Part shown: positions 19,490-28,052 of the stretch, piece after piece | How the letters are laid out: every line of letters begins with the position of its first letter | Position numbering within the stretch: position 1 is the stretch's first letter | Assembly: GCF_002082015.1 (NCBI RefSeq) | Contig: NZ_CP015109.1 | Location: 3,129,001-3,193,000 of the forward strand | Source of the DNA: Sporosarcina ureae | GTDB lineage: Bacteria > Bacillota > Bacilli > Bacillales_A > Planococcaceae | Reading direction: 5' to 3' | Length of the DNA: 64,000 nucleotides | Made by a program: the position numbers and the translations under genes | The notes under the pieces: generated by a model | Databases searched by the model: none | The model's input: only the letters and a program-made list of their open reading frames with translations | Told to the model about the DNA's origin: nothing

Positions 19490-20052
19490 GCATCACAGCT
19501 TCACATTGCACGTATGACCAATTGCTTCCGATGATCACTTCGTTGCAAAAAGAAGGTGCGATTGTCGTTCCTATCATTACACATTCAGTTCTTCACGCTG
19601 CTACGCGTTTTGGAACGGGTGAAGAGTGGATTAAACGAATAGAAGACGCAACAGGTGAGAAGGTAGTAGCAAGTATTGTCGAAGCGGAACCATTCGGTCC
19701 ATCCAATCCGCTCGACTGCATGGTGATTTCGCCGCTGACAGGTAACTCCATGAGTAGGTTCGCTAACGCTGCTACTGACTCACCGGTTCTGATGGCGGCT
19801 AAAGCCACATTACGTAATGGTAAACCAGTAGTACTAGGTATTTCTACAAATGATGCATTAGGTCTTAACGGTATGAACCTTATGAAGTTATTGAATATGA
19901 AAAACGTTTTCTTTATTCCATTCGGTCAAGACGATTGTATAAAAAAACCGAACTCCTTAATATCAGATTTCTCGTTACTTCCCGCTACCGTTGCATCCGC
20001 AATTGATAGCAAACAATTGCAACCATTACTAATAATTCATAACAATGCATGA
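19462..20052 (+). CDS. dpaB: Dipicolinate synthase subunit B (flavoprotein fold)
   Basis: SpoVFB partner of DpaA, 196 residues. The fold is that of phosphopantothenoylcysteine decarboxylase-like flavoproteins: GLGITASHCTYDQ at the N-terminus, SPLTGNSMSRFANAATDSPVLMAAK in the centre and GLNGMNLMKLLNMKNVFFIPFGQDD near the end. It starts inside the last codons of dpaA. Confidence 0.95.
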   Translation: MLKGKRIGLGITASHCTYDQLLPMITSLQKEGAIVVPIITHSVLHAATRFGTGEEWIKRIEDATGEKVVASIVEAEPFGPSNPLDCMVISPLTGNSMSRFANAATDSPVLMAAKATLRNGKPVVLGISTNDALGLNGMNLMKLLNMKNVFFIPFGQDDCIKKPNSLISDFSLLPATVASAIDSKQLQPLLIIHNNA

Positions 20053-20063
20053 TAATAGATTTT

Positions 20064-20088
20064 TAAATTCTGCAAAATATGTTATAAT
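20064..20088 (+). promoter_or_regulatory. Extended -10 promoter of asd
   Basis: TGTTATAAT (20080-20088) is an extended -10 element; the -35 position is T-rich without a clear consensus. The leader of about 75 bases contains CAATTAAC (20100-20107) and GTTAATAATTG (20145-20155), which can pair. Confidence 0.55.
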
Positions 20089-20169
20089 TCGTTCAATAAC
20101 AATTAACGAGACGAGGATAGTATGAACTCTCCTTACTAGTACTTGTTAATAATTGAAAGGAAGATATAG

Positions 20170-21195
20170 ATGAAGAATGTAAATGTTGCAATTGTCGGCG
20201 CTACTGGAGCGGTAGGAACAAAAATACTTGAGAAATTGGTGGAACGTAACTTCCCTGCTACTTCCATTAAGTTACTTGCATCCAAACGTTCTGCAGGCAA
20301 TGAAATCGAAGCGGGTGGAAAAACGTACATTGTACAAGAAACGACCCCAGAAGCTTTTGAAGGTATCGACATTGCATTCTTTAGTGCAGGTGGGAGTATC
20401 TCTGAGAAGTTTGCACAAGATGCAGTAAAGAGCGGGGCGGTTGTAATTGATAATACAAGTGCATTCCGAATGGACCCTAACACACCGCTCGTGGTTCCGG
20501 AAGTAAACCCACATGAATTGAAAAACCATTCAGGAATCATTGCAAATCCAAACTGTTCTACAATTCAGATGGTAGCAGCGTTGAAACCAATTAAAGATCA
20601 ATATGGCCTTAATAAGCTGATCGTGTCTACTTACCAGGCAGTTTCCGGTGCTGGTGTAGAAGCAATTGATGAACTAGCAGAACAAAGCAAGCAATTCACA
20701 GATCGTAGTGAAATAGCAGCAGAAGTATTACCATCTGCGTCTGCAAAACGTCATTATCCAATCGCATTCAATGCGATTCCACAAATAGATTCATTTGACG
20801 AATCGGGCTATACATTGGAAGAATTGAAAATGATCAATGAAACGAAAAAAATATTCAGCGATCAAAATATGTCGGTAGCGGCTACATGTGTCAGATTGCC
20901 TGTTGTATCGGGACATTCAGAATCGGTTTACATTGAAATCGATCATGATGACGTGACAGTTAAAGATATCCAATCTTTGTTGGAAAATGCACCAGGAATC
21001 GTCTTGCAGGATGATCCGGCTTCACAACTATATCCAATGCCGCTTTATGCAGAAGATAAAGATGAAGTGTTTGTAGGCAGAATCCGTAAAGATTTGGATA
21101 ACCCAAAAGGATTCCATCTTTGGATCGTGTCCGATAACTTATTAAAAGGTGCTGCATTGAACTCTGTGCAAATCGCCGAGGCGCTTATTAAATAA
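20170..21195 (+). CDS. asd: Aspartate-semialdehyde dehydrogenase
   Basis: Reduces aspartyl phosphate to aspartate semialdehyde, the branch point for lysine/diaminopimelate, threonine and methionine; 341 residues. The NADP motif GATGAVG (10-16), catalytic cysteine C129 in NPNCST, and the STYQAVSGAGVEAIDEL signature are present. It lies downstream of dpaAB as in other spore formers, but the aspartokinase gene dapG, which follows asd in B. subtilis, is absent. Confidence 0.97.
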   Translation: MKNVNVAIVGATGAVGTKILEKLVERNFPATSIKLLASKRSAGNEIEAGGKTYIVQETTPEAFEGIDIAFFSAGGSISEKFAQDAVKSGAVVIDNTSAFRMDPNTPLVVPEVNPHELKNHSGIIANPNCSTIQMVAALKPIKDQYGLNKLIVSTYQAVSGAGVEAIDELAEQSKQFTDRSEIAAEVLPSASAKRHYPIAFNAIPQIDSFDESGYTLEELKMINETKKIFSDQNMSVAATCVRLPVVSGHSESVYIEIDHDDVTVKDIQSLLENAPGIVLQDDPASQLYPMPLYAEDKDEVFVGRIRKDLDNPKGFHLWIVSDNLLKGAALNSVQIAEALIK

Positions 21196-21241
21196 TTTGC
21201 GTAGGTAAGGTTAAGAATGATAACGAAAAGGAATGATCTAT

Positions 21242-22132
21242 GTGCAACTTGGAAATGTAGGGACAGCAATGGTCACTCCTTTTTCTCCTGACGGTACAAT
21301 TGACTACGCTCAAACAAAGATTTTGCTTGAGCATTTGATTGCAAATGGGACAGATTCTGTTATCGTCAGCGGTACGACTGGTGAATCACCGACGCTTACT
21401 GTTACAGAGAAGAAGGAATTACTGGACTTTGTAGTAAAGGTTGTGAATAAGCGTATTCCAGTGGTTGCAGGTACAGGGACAAATAATACTGCTGAATCCA
21501 TAGAGCTCACTAAGGTTGCTGAGCAATCAGGGGCGGACGGAATCATGCTCGTGACACCTTACTATAATAAACCAGACCAAAAAGGAATGTATGCACACTT
21601 CTCGAAAATTGCTAACGTTACAGCATTGCCGATATTGCTATATAATATTCCAAGTCGTTCCATTGTCAACTTGCTTCCTGAAACCGTTATTGCGTTATCG
21701 AAAATTGATAATATTAAGGCGATCAAAGAAGCGAGTGGTAATTTGGAGCAGATGGCAGAAATCATTGAAGGAACCGCAGACGATTTTGAAGTATACAGTG
21801 GAGATGACGGATTGACATTGCCATTGCTTGCAATTGGTGGTAAAGGAATCATTTCAGTTTCCTCACACGTAGTAGGCAATGAAATGCAAAAAATGATTCA
21901 AGCGTTTCAAAATGGCGATGTCAAGGAAGCCGCTGATCTTCATCGTTCATTAGTACCGGTTTTCAGAGCGTTGTTCTCGACACCGAATCCTGTGCCTGTG
22001 AAATATGCGCTAGAAAAAGCAGGCATACCAACAGGCGGTGTTCGTTTACCGCTTGTAGAAATGGACGAAAGTGAAGCTGCGATCATCGATGAAGCGCTTG
22101 AAAAATTTGAAAAAAGAACACGGATCCTGTAA
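21242..22132 (+). CDS. dapA: 4-hydroxy-tetrahydrodipicolinate synthase
   Basis: Condenses pyruvate with aspartate semialdehyde; its product feeds both diaminopimelate and DpaAB. The chosen start is GTG 21242 (MQLGNVGTAMVTPF, 296 residues), nine bases after AAAAGGA; ATG 21233 directly abuts that site. Signatures are GTTGESPTL, the catalytic tyrosine in TPYYNKP, and the Schiff-base lysine in IKEASGN (about residue 163). Confidence 0.97.
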   Translation: MQLGNVGTAMVTPFSPDGTIDYAQTKILLEHLIANGTDSVIVSGTTGESPTLTVTEKKELLDFVVKVVNKRIPVVAGTGTNNTAESIELTKVAEQSGADGIMLVTPYYNKPDQKGMYAHFSKIANVTALPILLYNIPSRSIVNLLPETVIALSKIDNIKAIKEASGNLEQMAEIIEGTADDFEVYSGDDGLTLPLLAIGGKGIISVSSHVVGNEMQKMIQAFQNGDVKEAADLHRSLVPVFRALFSTPNPVPVKYALEKAGIPTGGVRLPLVEMDESEAAIIDEALEKFEKRTRIL

Positions 22133-22137
22133 TAAAC

Positions 22138-22168
22138 AAAAGCCGGACGACCAATCCGGCTTTTTTTG
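22138..22168 (+). terminator. Terminator of dapA
   Basis: AAAGCCGGA (22138-22146, extended by one pair) pairs with TCCGGCTTT, followed by seven T. Confidence 0.9.
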
Positions 22169-22169
22169 T

Positions 22170-22199
22170 TTGTACTGAGCGCCTACTATCTCGTATAAT
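22170..22199 (+). promoter_or_regulatory. Sigma-A promoter of rnjB
   Basis: TTGTAC (22170-22175), 18-base spacer, TATAAT (22194-22199), directly after the dapA terminator. Confidence 0.75.
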
Positions 22200-22245
22200 G
22201 GTGTTTAGTCGTTGTGGGCGGGAATAGAATATAGGAGGAAACAAT

Positions 22246-23913
22246 GTGACGAAAATACAAAATGAATTAATTAGAGTAATTCCACTAGGTGGAGTAGGGG
22301 AAATCGGCAAGTCTATGTATGTCGTTGAAATCGATGATGAGCTATTTGTTATGGATGCAGGCTTAATGTTCCCGGAAACGGAAATGCTAGGTATTGACTT
22401 TGTAATACCTGATATGACCTATCTGGAAGAAAATAAAGATCGGGTCAAAGGAATCTTTTTAACACATGGTCATGAAGATGCGATTGGATCTATTGCTTAT
22501 TTACTACAGAAAGTACAAGCCCCTGTGTACGGTACAAAGTTGACATTAGCGTTAGCGAAAGAACATTTGAAGAACATGCCAGCACCATCTAATGTGCGCT
22601 TCTTTGAAGTGACAAACAAAAGCCGTATGAACTTCAAGCGCACGCATGTGACGTTCTTTTACACGACACACAGTATTCCGGATTCTCTAGGAATTGTCTT
22701 CCATACAAGCGAAGGTGCAATCGTTAATACAGGAGAGTTCAAATTCGACCAAGCAGCAAAAGGTAAGTATCGCCCTGACATTGCAAAAATGGCTACAATT
22801 GGTGAAGAGGGTGTCTTTATCTTAATGTCCGATTCTACAGAAGCAGAACGTCCAGGTTATACAACGTCTGAGTCTGTAATCGAAAAACGTCTCTTTAAAA
22901 CTTTCCATGAAGTACAAGGAAGAATTCTAGTAGCGCTGTATGCATCAAACTTCATTCGGATTCAGCAAGTGCTAGACCAGGCGGCAGCAAAGAAAAAGAA
23001 AGTAGCAGTGGTTGGTAAAAGCTTGGAGAGCTACTTTGAAGTCGGGTTAAAACTAGGTTATTTACAAGTGGAAGAAGATATTGTAATTCCGGTAAAAGAC
23101 ATGGAGCGTTATGATGATCAAGATATCGTGATTATCGTGACGGGTAACCAAGGTGAACCACTAGAAGCTTTAGAGAAAATTGTCCGTAAACATCATAGAG
23201 AAATTAATATCAAAAGTTCAGATACAGTATTGATCACATTCACGCCATCACCTGTTATGGAAACTTCCATGTACAAGATGATGAATGAGCTAGCAAAGGC
23301 TGGAGCAACTGTACTGACGTCCACACGAAATGTACACGTATCCGGTCACGGTTCTGCCGAAGACTTGAAAATGATGTTAAATCTTATGCAACCAAAATAC
23401 TTTATCCCAATCCAAGGAGAGTATCGTATGCTGATTGCACATTCCAAGCTTGCTCAAGAAATCGGATTGCCTAAAAACCGTATCTTTATAGCGGATAAAG
23501 GCGATATTGTTGAATTCAAGAACGAAAAGCTTCGTATGGCAGGTAGAGTACAGGCTGGTAATGTCTTGATCGATGGTATAGGTGTGGGTGATGTAGGCAA
23601 CATCGTGTTGCGTGACCGTAAGCTATTATCTCAAGATGGAATCTTCACAGTCGTTGTGACATTGAACAGAAAGCAAAAACGAATCGCAGCGGGTCCCGAA
23701 GTGGTCTCAAGAGGCTTTGTTTATGTACGCGAATCGGAGGAACTGTTTGATGAAGCGACAAAACTGATTACTAAAGTCGTCGAAAAATATGTGAATAAAG
23801 AAACGTTCGAATGGACAAACATTAAACAAGAGATCCGTGAGACATTGAGTTCGTATTTGTATCAGCAAACAAAACGTCGCCCGATGATTATTCCAATCAT
23901 TATGGAGTACTGA
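22246..23913 (+). CDS. rnjB: Ribonuclease J2
   Basis: Metallo-beta-lactamase/beta-CASP ribonuclease, 555 residues from GTG 22246 with AGGAGG seven bases upstream. In Bacillus, J2 forms a complex with the active 5'-3' exonuclease J1. The metal-binding motif reads HGHEDAIGS instead of the J1-type HGHEDHIGG, so one metal-ligand histidine is replaced by alanine; the same kind of loss marks B. subtilis J2. The beta-CASP region has VVGKSLE, TGNQGEP and HVSGHGSAEDLK; the C-terminal dimerisation domain is present. Position between dapA and spoIIIE also fits rnjB. Confidence 0.94.
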   Translation: MTKIQNELIRVIPLGGVGEIGKSMYVVEIDDELFVMDAGLMFPETEMLGIDFVIPDMTYLEENKDRVKGIFLTHGHEDAIGSIAYLLQKVQAPVYGTKLTLALAKEHLKNMPAPSNVRFFEVTNKSRMNFKRTHVTFFYTTHSIPDSLGIVFHTSEGAIVNTGEFKFDQAAKGKYRPDIAKMATIGEEGVFILMSDSTEAERPGYTTSESVIEKRLFKTFHEVQGRILVALYASNFIRIQQVLDQAAAKKKKVAVVGKSLESYFEVGLKLGYLQVEEDIVIPVKDMERYDDQDIVIIVTGNQGEPLEALEKIVRKHHREINIKSSDTVLITFTPSPVMETSMYKMMNELAKAGATVLTSTRNVHVSGHGSAEDLKMMLNLMQPKYFIPIQGEYRMLIAHSKLAQEIGLPKNRIFIADKGDIVEFKNEKLRMAGRVQAGNVLIDGIGVGDVGNIVLRDRKLLSQDGIFTVVVTLNRKQKRIAAGPEVVSRGFVYVRESEELFDEATKLITKVVEKYVNKETFEWTNIKQEIRETLSSYLYQQTKRRPMIIPIIMEY

Positions 23914-23947
23914 TCTACACCGTTTGTTGGCGAATCAAAAACAATTG

Positions 23948-23982
23948 GATTTCCATGCCTTTACGGCTGGAAATCTTTTTTG
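23948..23982 (+). terminator. Terminator of rnjB
   Basis: GATTTCCA (23948-23955) pairs with TGGAAATC (23968-23975), with an inner GCC/GGC stem and seven T. Confidence 0.88.
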
Positions 23983-24000
23983 CAGAAAGGGGGTTGGCAA

Positions 24001-26343
24001 ATGGCGAAAAAACGTGCTAAAAAGAGAGCGCCAGCGAAGAAAAGACAACAGAAAAAACAGCAAAGTCAAATGCAACCGCTCTGGTTTGAAATTCTAGGCG
24101 TCGTCCTAATTGGTATCGCAATAATAATGATCTTTGAATTTGGTATTATCGGTCGGGGTTTATCGGCATTTTCTCGATTTTTATTAGGGAACTGGTACGT
24201 TGCATTGCCATTTTTAATTATTGTGCAGGCATTGATTTTCATGATTAAAAGACAGATTGGTGGATACAAGCATCGAGTCGTAATCGGTTGTTTATTCATT
24301 TTAGGCAGTATGCTTCTGTTCAGTCATGTTCATTTATTTCAAACATTATATGAAAGCAAGGTTTTGATGTCAAATTCAGCATTAAAGGAAACATGGAAAG
24401 TACTCATCACAAATGATGGGATACATGACCAAACAGGGACTTTAGGTGGCGGCATGCTAGGTGCTGTACTGTTTGCGATGTTTTATTCATTGGTAGATTC
24501 ATCGGGTGCTACAGTAGCTGGAGTGCTGTTACTGCTCATTGGTATCATCCTGTTGACAGGAAAGGCATTGATTCCGTTCCTAGTAGAGCAAACACCAATC
24601 TTAATGAATGATATAAAGAAAAAGTGGGCAGCGAGGGAAAAGAAATCAGTCAAGTCACCTGAAGAAAAACGTAAAGAAAGTGCACGTAGTAATAGAAGGA
24701 GTAAGCCGAAACCGGTAGACACTTCTGAAAGAGAAGCGGTACAAGAAAATCCGGAGCCTGCCAGTGAACCGATTATTTCTAGCTTCACAGCAAAAATTGA
24801 ACAGGCAACGCAACCAGAAATTGAACAGGAAACGGAGTCGAAACCTGAAGAGGATTCTACACTCGATCCCATAGATCCTGCGGCTGATTATCCTGTAATG
24901 GGCGGAGAACAAGAAAACGAATCATATATTTTGCCATCAGCCAAACTACTAGAACCACCTGTAGCAAGTGACCAATCTGGAGAATATGATTTAATCCAGG
25001 CAAACGCTAAGAAACTAGAAAAAACGTTCCTGAGTTTTGGAGTCAAAACGCGCGTGACACAAGTCCATTTAGGGCCAGCAGTCACTAAATACGAAATCCT
25101 GCCTGACACGGGTGTGAAAGTAAGTCGCATCGTTAGTTTGGCGGATGACATAGCATTAGCATTGGCAGCTAGCGGCATTCGGATTGAAGCACCGATCCCT
25201 GGCAAGTCGGCAGTTGGAATTGAAGTTCCGAACAATGCGGTGGCGATGGTAAGTTTACGTGAAGTGCTTGAATCTAAGGAAAATAATCCTCCTGAGTCCA
25301 AGTTGCTAGTAGGTTTAGGCCGTGATGTGACCGGGCAAGCCATGATGACAGAGCTCAATAAAATGCCCCACGTATTAATCGCGGGTGCTACGGGTAGCGG
25401 TAAAAGTGTCTGTGTCAACGGGATCATTATGAGTATCATCATGCGGGCAAAACCACACGAAGTGAAAATGATGATGATCGATCCGAAAATGGTAGAGTTA
25501 AATGTATTTAATGGCATACCGCACTTATTAGCCCCCGTTGTTACGGATCCAAGAAAAGCAGCGCAAGCATTGCAACGAGTTGTGTCGGAGATGGAACGCA
25601 GATATGAGTTATTCTCTCATACTGGTACGCGGAATATTGAGGGATATAATAACCACATTGAACAATGGAATGAAGATCATGATGAGAAACACCCACGCAT
25701 GCCGTATATCGTTGTCATTGTCGATGAGTTGGCCGACTTAATGATGGTGGCGTCAAGTGACGTAGAAGATTCCATCACACGTCTGGCGCAGATGGCAAGA
25801 GCTGCAGGTATTCATTTAATTATAGCGACACAGCGTCCAAGCGTTGACGTGATTACAGGTATCATTAAGGCAAATATCCCATCTCGAATTGCGTTTGCCG
25901 TATCTTCCGCAATCGATTCGCGAACTATTCTAGACGGTGCTGGTGCTGAGAAGTTATTGGGACGAGGAGATATGTTATTCCTTCCCGCTGGTGCTTCAAA
26001 ACCGACACGTATTCAAGGGGCATTTGTTTCAGATGAGGAAGTAGAAGCGGTAGTGAACTTTGTGATCGAGCAACAAAAAGCTCAATATCAAGAAGAAATG
26101 ATTCCGACTGAAGTAGAGGTAGTAGCACCTCATGAAGAAACCGATGAATTATATGATGAAGCAGTACAAATGGTGGTGGATATGCAGACTGCGTCTGTTT
26201 CGATGATCCAGCGGCGTTTTCGCGTTGGATATGCCAGGGCTGCACGTATAGTAGATCAAATGGAAGCGCGTGGTGTGGTAGGACCTCCTGAAGGTAGTAA
26301 GCCAAGACACGTACTACTCGCTAAATCAGAACTAGAAATGTAA
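24001..26343 (+). CDS. spoIIIE: DNA translocase SpoIIIE/FtsK
   Basis: Septal ATP-driven DNA pump that moves the chromosome into the forespore and clears DNA from division septa; 780 residues from ATG 24001 ([11 protein letters not shown]), with AAAGGGGG upstream. Four transmembrane helices occupy about residues 30-190. A charged, low-complexity linker follows (about 200-315), then the FtsK motor with Walker [14 protein letters not shown] (about 461-473) and Walker [11 protein letters not shown] (about 573-582), and the C-terminal gamma winged-helix domain (about 715-780). Tail [12 protein letters not shown] is typical. Confidence 0.96.
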   Translation: MAKKRAKKRAPAKKRQQKKQQSQMQPLWFEILGVVLIGIAIIMIFEFGIIGRGLSAFSRFLLGNWYVALPFLIIVQALIFMIKRQIGGYKHRVVIGCLFILGSMLLFSHVHLFQTLYESKVLMSNSALKETWKVLITNDGIHDQTGTLGGGMLGAVLFAMFYSLVDSSGATVAGVLLLLIGIILLTGKALIPFLVEQTPILMNDIKKKWAAREKKSVKSPEEKRKESARSNRRSKPKPVDTSEREAVQENPEPASEPIISSFTAKIEQATQPEIEQETESKPEEDSTLDPIDPAADYPVMGGEQENESYILPSAKLLEPPVASDQSGEYDLIQANAKKLEKTFLSFGVKTRVTQVHLGPAVTKYEILPDTGVKVSRIVSLADDIALALAASGIRIEAPIPGKSAVGIEVPNNAVAMVSLREVLESKENNPPESKLLVGLGRDVTGQAMMTELNKMPHVLIAGATGSGKSVCVNGIIMSIIMRAKPHEVKMMMIDPKMVELNVFNGIPHLLAPVVTDPRKAAQALQRVVSEMERRYELFSHTGTRNIEGYNNHIEQWNEDHDEKHPRMPYIVVIVDELADLMMVASSDVEDSITRLAQMARAAGIHLIIATQRPSVDVITGIIKANIPSRIAFAVSSAIDSRTILDGAGAEKLLGRGDMLFLPAGASKPTRIQGAFVSDEEVEAVVNFVIEQQKAQYQEEMIPTEVEVVAPHEETDELYDEAVQMVVDMQTASVSMIQRRFRVGYARAARIVDQMEARGVVGPPEGSKPRHVLLAKSELEM

Positions 26344-26398
26344 GGTGTCATTCACTGATATTTTGATAAGTCAAAGTTATTCGTGATTTCGGCTAGAT

Positions 26399-26444
26399 AT
26401 TTCCTTCTACCTAAGTAAATGTTATAGTGAAGGTAGAAGGAAAT
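26399..26444. repeat. 14-bp perfect inverted repeat
   Basis: ATTTCCTTCTACCT (26399-26412) and AGGTAGAAGGAAAT (26431-26444) flank an 18-base centre that includes TGTTATAGT, an extended -10-like sequence. No T run follows, so it is not a standard terminator on either strand, although it may terminate spoIIIE transcripts weakly or be an operator. Confidence 0.8.
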
Positions 26445-26562
26445 TATCATCCCATGCTATAGAAATGGAGTATGTCATCCAATATTTAGCAAAACAGAAA
26501 GCGCTATCACGCAATGCGACACAATCATTGCTGCCATGAACGTTAGTACGTGCACGGTAATG

Positions 26563-26577
26563 AATTTTGAGTAATTT
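26563..26577. promoter_or_regulatory. Candidate CodY box
   Basis: The 15-mer AATTTTGAGTAATTT matches the CodY consensus AATTTTCWGAAAATT at 12 of 15 positions and ends 36 bases before the nupN -35. The B. subtilis orthologous transporter is known to be under CodY control. Confidence 0.45.
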
Positions 26578-26613
26578 ATTAACAGCGATCTATCTTCAGG
26601 GTAAAGGTTTTAG

Positions 26614-26642
26614 TTGAAAGTTAGTGTGAGTAAAGGTATAAG
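26614..26642 (+). promoter_or_regulatory. Sigma-A promoter of nupN
   Basis: TTGAAA (26614-26619), 17-base spacer, TATAAG (26637-26642). The leader starts with a small GACG/CGTC hairpin (26642-26655). Confidence 0.7.
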
Positions 26643-26694
26643 ACGTATTGCGTCCTAACATAATACCAAGAAAATCTAGGGGAGGTCATGATCG

Positions 26695-27777
26695 ATGAAG
26701 AAAAGAAAGTTTGGTCTAGCAATGTCTTTAGTGTTAGCTGCAGGTACAATGTTAGCAGCATGTGGCTCAGACGATAAAGATAATGCAGGGGAAAAGCCGG
26801 CAACAGGAGACAGCGGTGAGAAAAGCGAATTCTCAATTGCTATGGTAACTGACGTTGGAGGAATCGATGATAAATCATTCAACCAATCTGCATGGAAAGG
26901 CGTTAAAGAATTCGGAGAAGATCAAGGATGGGAAAAAGGAACTGGCGGATACGATTATCTGCAGTCAACTGGTCCGGAAGATTATACAACAAATCTTAAC
27001 AACTTGGCTCGTCGTGACTTTAACTTAATATACGGAGTAGGTTTCTTGATGGAAGATGCAATTGAAGATATTGCCGCGCAACAAAAAGACACTCAATTCT
27101 CTATTATTGATGGGGAAGTAGATGCTCCAAACGTAGCTAGCATCCTCTTTAAAGAACAAGAAGGAGGATATTTAGCCGGAGTAGCAGCTGGATTAATGAC
27201 AAAGTCAGATAAGATTGGTTTCATCGGTGGTATGGACAACCCTGTCATCGAGCGTTTTGAAGCTGGATTCCTAGAAGGCGTTAAAGCAGTGAAGCCTGAA
27301 ATCAAAGTAGACTCAAAATACGTAGGTGCATTTGATAAAGCAGAACTTGGGAAAGCTGAGGCAGGCCGTATGTACTCTTCAGGCGTAGATATTATCTTCC
27401 ACGCTGCGGGCGGTACAGGTAACGGTGTATTCTCTGAAGCGAAAGAACGTAAACAAGCAGATAAAGATGCGTATGTTTGGGTAATTGGTGTTGACTCTGA
27501 CCAATATGAAGAAGGTAAAGTTGGAGATGACAACATTACGCTAACGTCTATGTTGAAGCGCGTTGATGTAGCAGTTAAAGATATTGCCGAGTTGTCAATG
27601 AATGGTAACTTCCCTGGTGGGGAAACAAAAGTATACGGTCTTAAAGATGATGGTTTAGGTCTTGCTGATTCACGTGGCGCAATTCCACAAGACGTATTGG
27701 ATCAAATTGATGAACATGCACAAAAAATTGCAAATGGTGAAATTGAAGTGCCAGAGTTTGTAGAAAAGAAAAAATAA
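26695..27777 (+). CDS. nupN: BMP/PnrA-family nucleoside-binding lipoprotein
   Basis: Extracytoplasmic substrate-binding protein of an ABC importer for purine nucleosides; 360 residues. The signal peptide ends in LLAAC with lipid-modified C23, followed by a charged spacer. The mature domain has the BMP-family pattern VGGIDDKSFNQSAWKG, GFLMEDAIEDIA, GFIGGMDNPVIERFEAGF and FHAAGGTGNGVF. GGGGAGGT precedes the ATG. Substrate assignment comes from the NupN/PnrA families and the linked nupOPQ genes. Confidence 0.93.
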   Translation: MKKRKFGLAMSLVLAAGTMLAACGSDDKDNAGEKPATGDSGEKSEFSIAMVTDVGGIDDKSFNQSAWKGVKEFGEDQGWEKGTGGYDYLQSTGPEDYTTNLNNLARRDFNLIYGVGFLMEDAIEDIAAQQKDTQFSIIDGEVDAPNVASILFKEQEGGYLAGVAAGLMTKSDKIGFIGGMDNPVIERFEAGFLEGVKAVKPEIKVDSKYVGAFDKAELGKAEAGRMYSSGVDIIFHAAGGTGNGVFSEAKERKQADKDAYVWVIGVDSDQYEEGKVGDDNITLTSMLKRVDVAVKDIAELSMNGNFPGGETKVYGLKDDGLGLADSRGAIPQDVLDQIDEHAQKIANGEIEVPEFVEKKK

Positions 27778-27793
27778 GGTCAGTACAACAATT

Positions 27794-27825
27794 GGAGGCC
27801 GGTTTTTATACCCGGCCTCTATTTC
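27794..27825 (+). terminator. Intercistronic terminator/attenuator after nupN
   Basis: GAGGCCGG (27795-27802) pairs with CCGGCCTC (27812-27819) around a T-rich loop; the tail TATTTCATT is a weak T tract. Partial read-through would give more binding protein than transporter. Confidence 0.7.
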
Positions 27826-27836
27826 ATTAAATTGCT

Positions 27837-27878
27837 AAAATAAAGGTTCTTTGTTAGTTCATTTGGAACTTTTATTTT
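27837..27878. repeat. A+T-rich inverted repeat between nupN and nupO
   Basis: AAAATAAAGGTTC (27837-27849) and GAACTTTTATTTT (27866-27878) pair at 12 of 13 positions. The rest of the 275-base gap is very A+T-rich. I find no clear promoter with both elements for nupO. Confidence 0.55.
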
Positions 27879-28052
27879 ATTAATTTCTAAGATTAATAAA
27901 TTAACTATAATAAAAATTATCAACAGGCTACTTAAACTAAAATAGCAAAGCGTTCAACTGTTCATACGGGGACTTTATCACGTATTATTGAAAATGAGAG
28001 TTTATGCTACTTCATTCTATGGAATTCAATTATGGGCAAGGAAGTGATTGGG

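Larger units (their letters stand above)
26344..26694 (+). promoter_or_regulatory. 350-bp regulatory region upstream of nupN
   Basis: No convincing gene is present; a 24-codon ATG frame at 26465-26539 lacks a ribosome-binding site. Three signals are visible: a 14-bp perfect inverted repeat at 26399-26444, a CodY-box-like sequence at 26563-26577, and a good promoter at 26614-26642. In several relatives a GntR-type regulator gene (ymfC) lies between ftsK/spoIIIE and the nucleoside transporter; it is missing here. Confidence 0.6.

Noticed and set aside
24888-25517. 209-codon open frame on the minus strand inside spoIIIE
   Set aside because: It lies fully opposite the conserved SpoIIIE coding sequence, has no ribosome-binding site, and its Ser/Pro/Leu-rich translation is typical of antisense frames.
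26465-26539. 24-codon ATG frame upstream of nupN
   Set aside because: No ribosome-binding site and no recognisable similarity; not convincing even as a GntR remnant.
26549-26556. CGTGCACG palindrome upstream of nupN
   Set aside because: An 8-base palindrome is expected by chance at this scale and has no second copy in the region.
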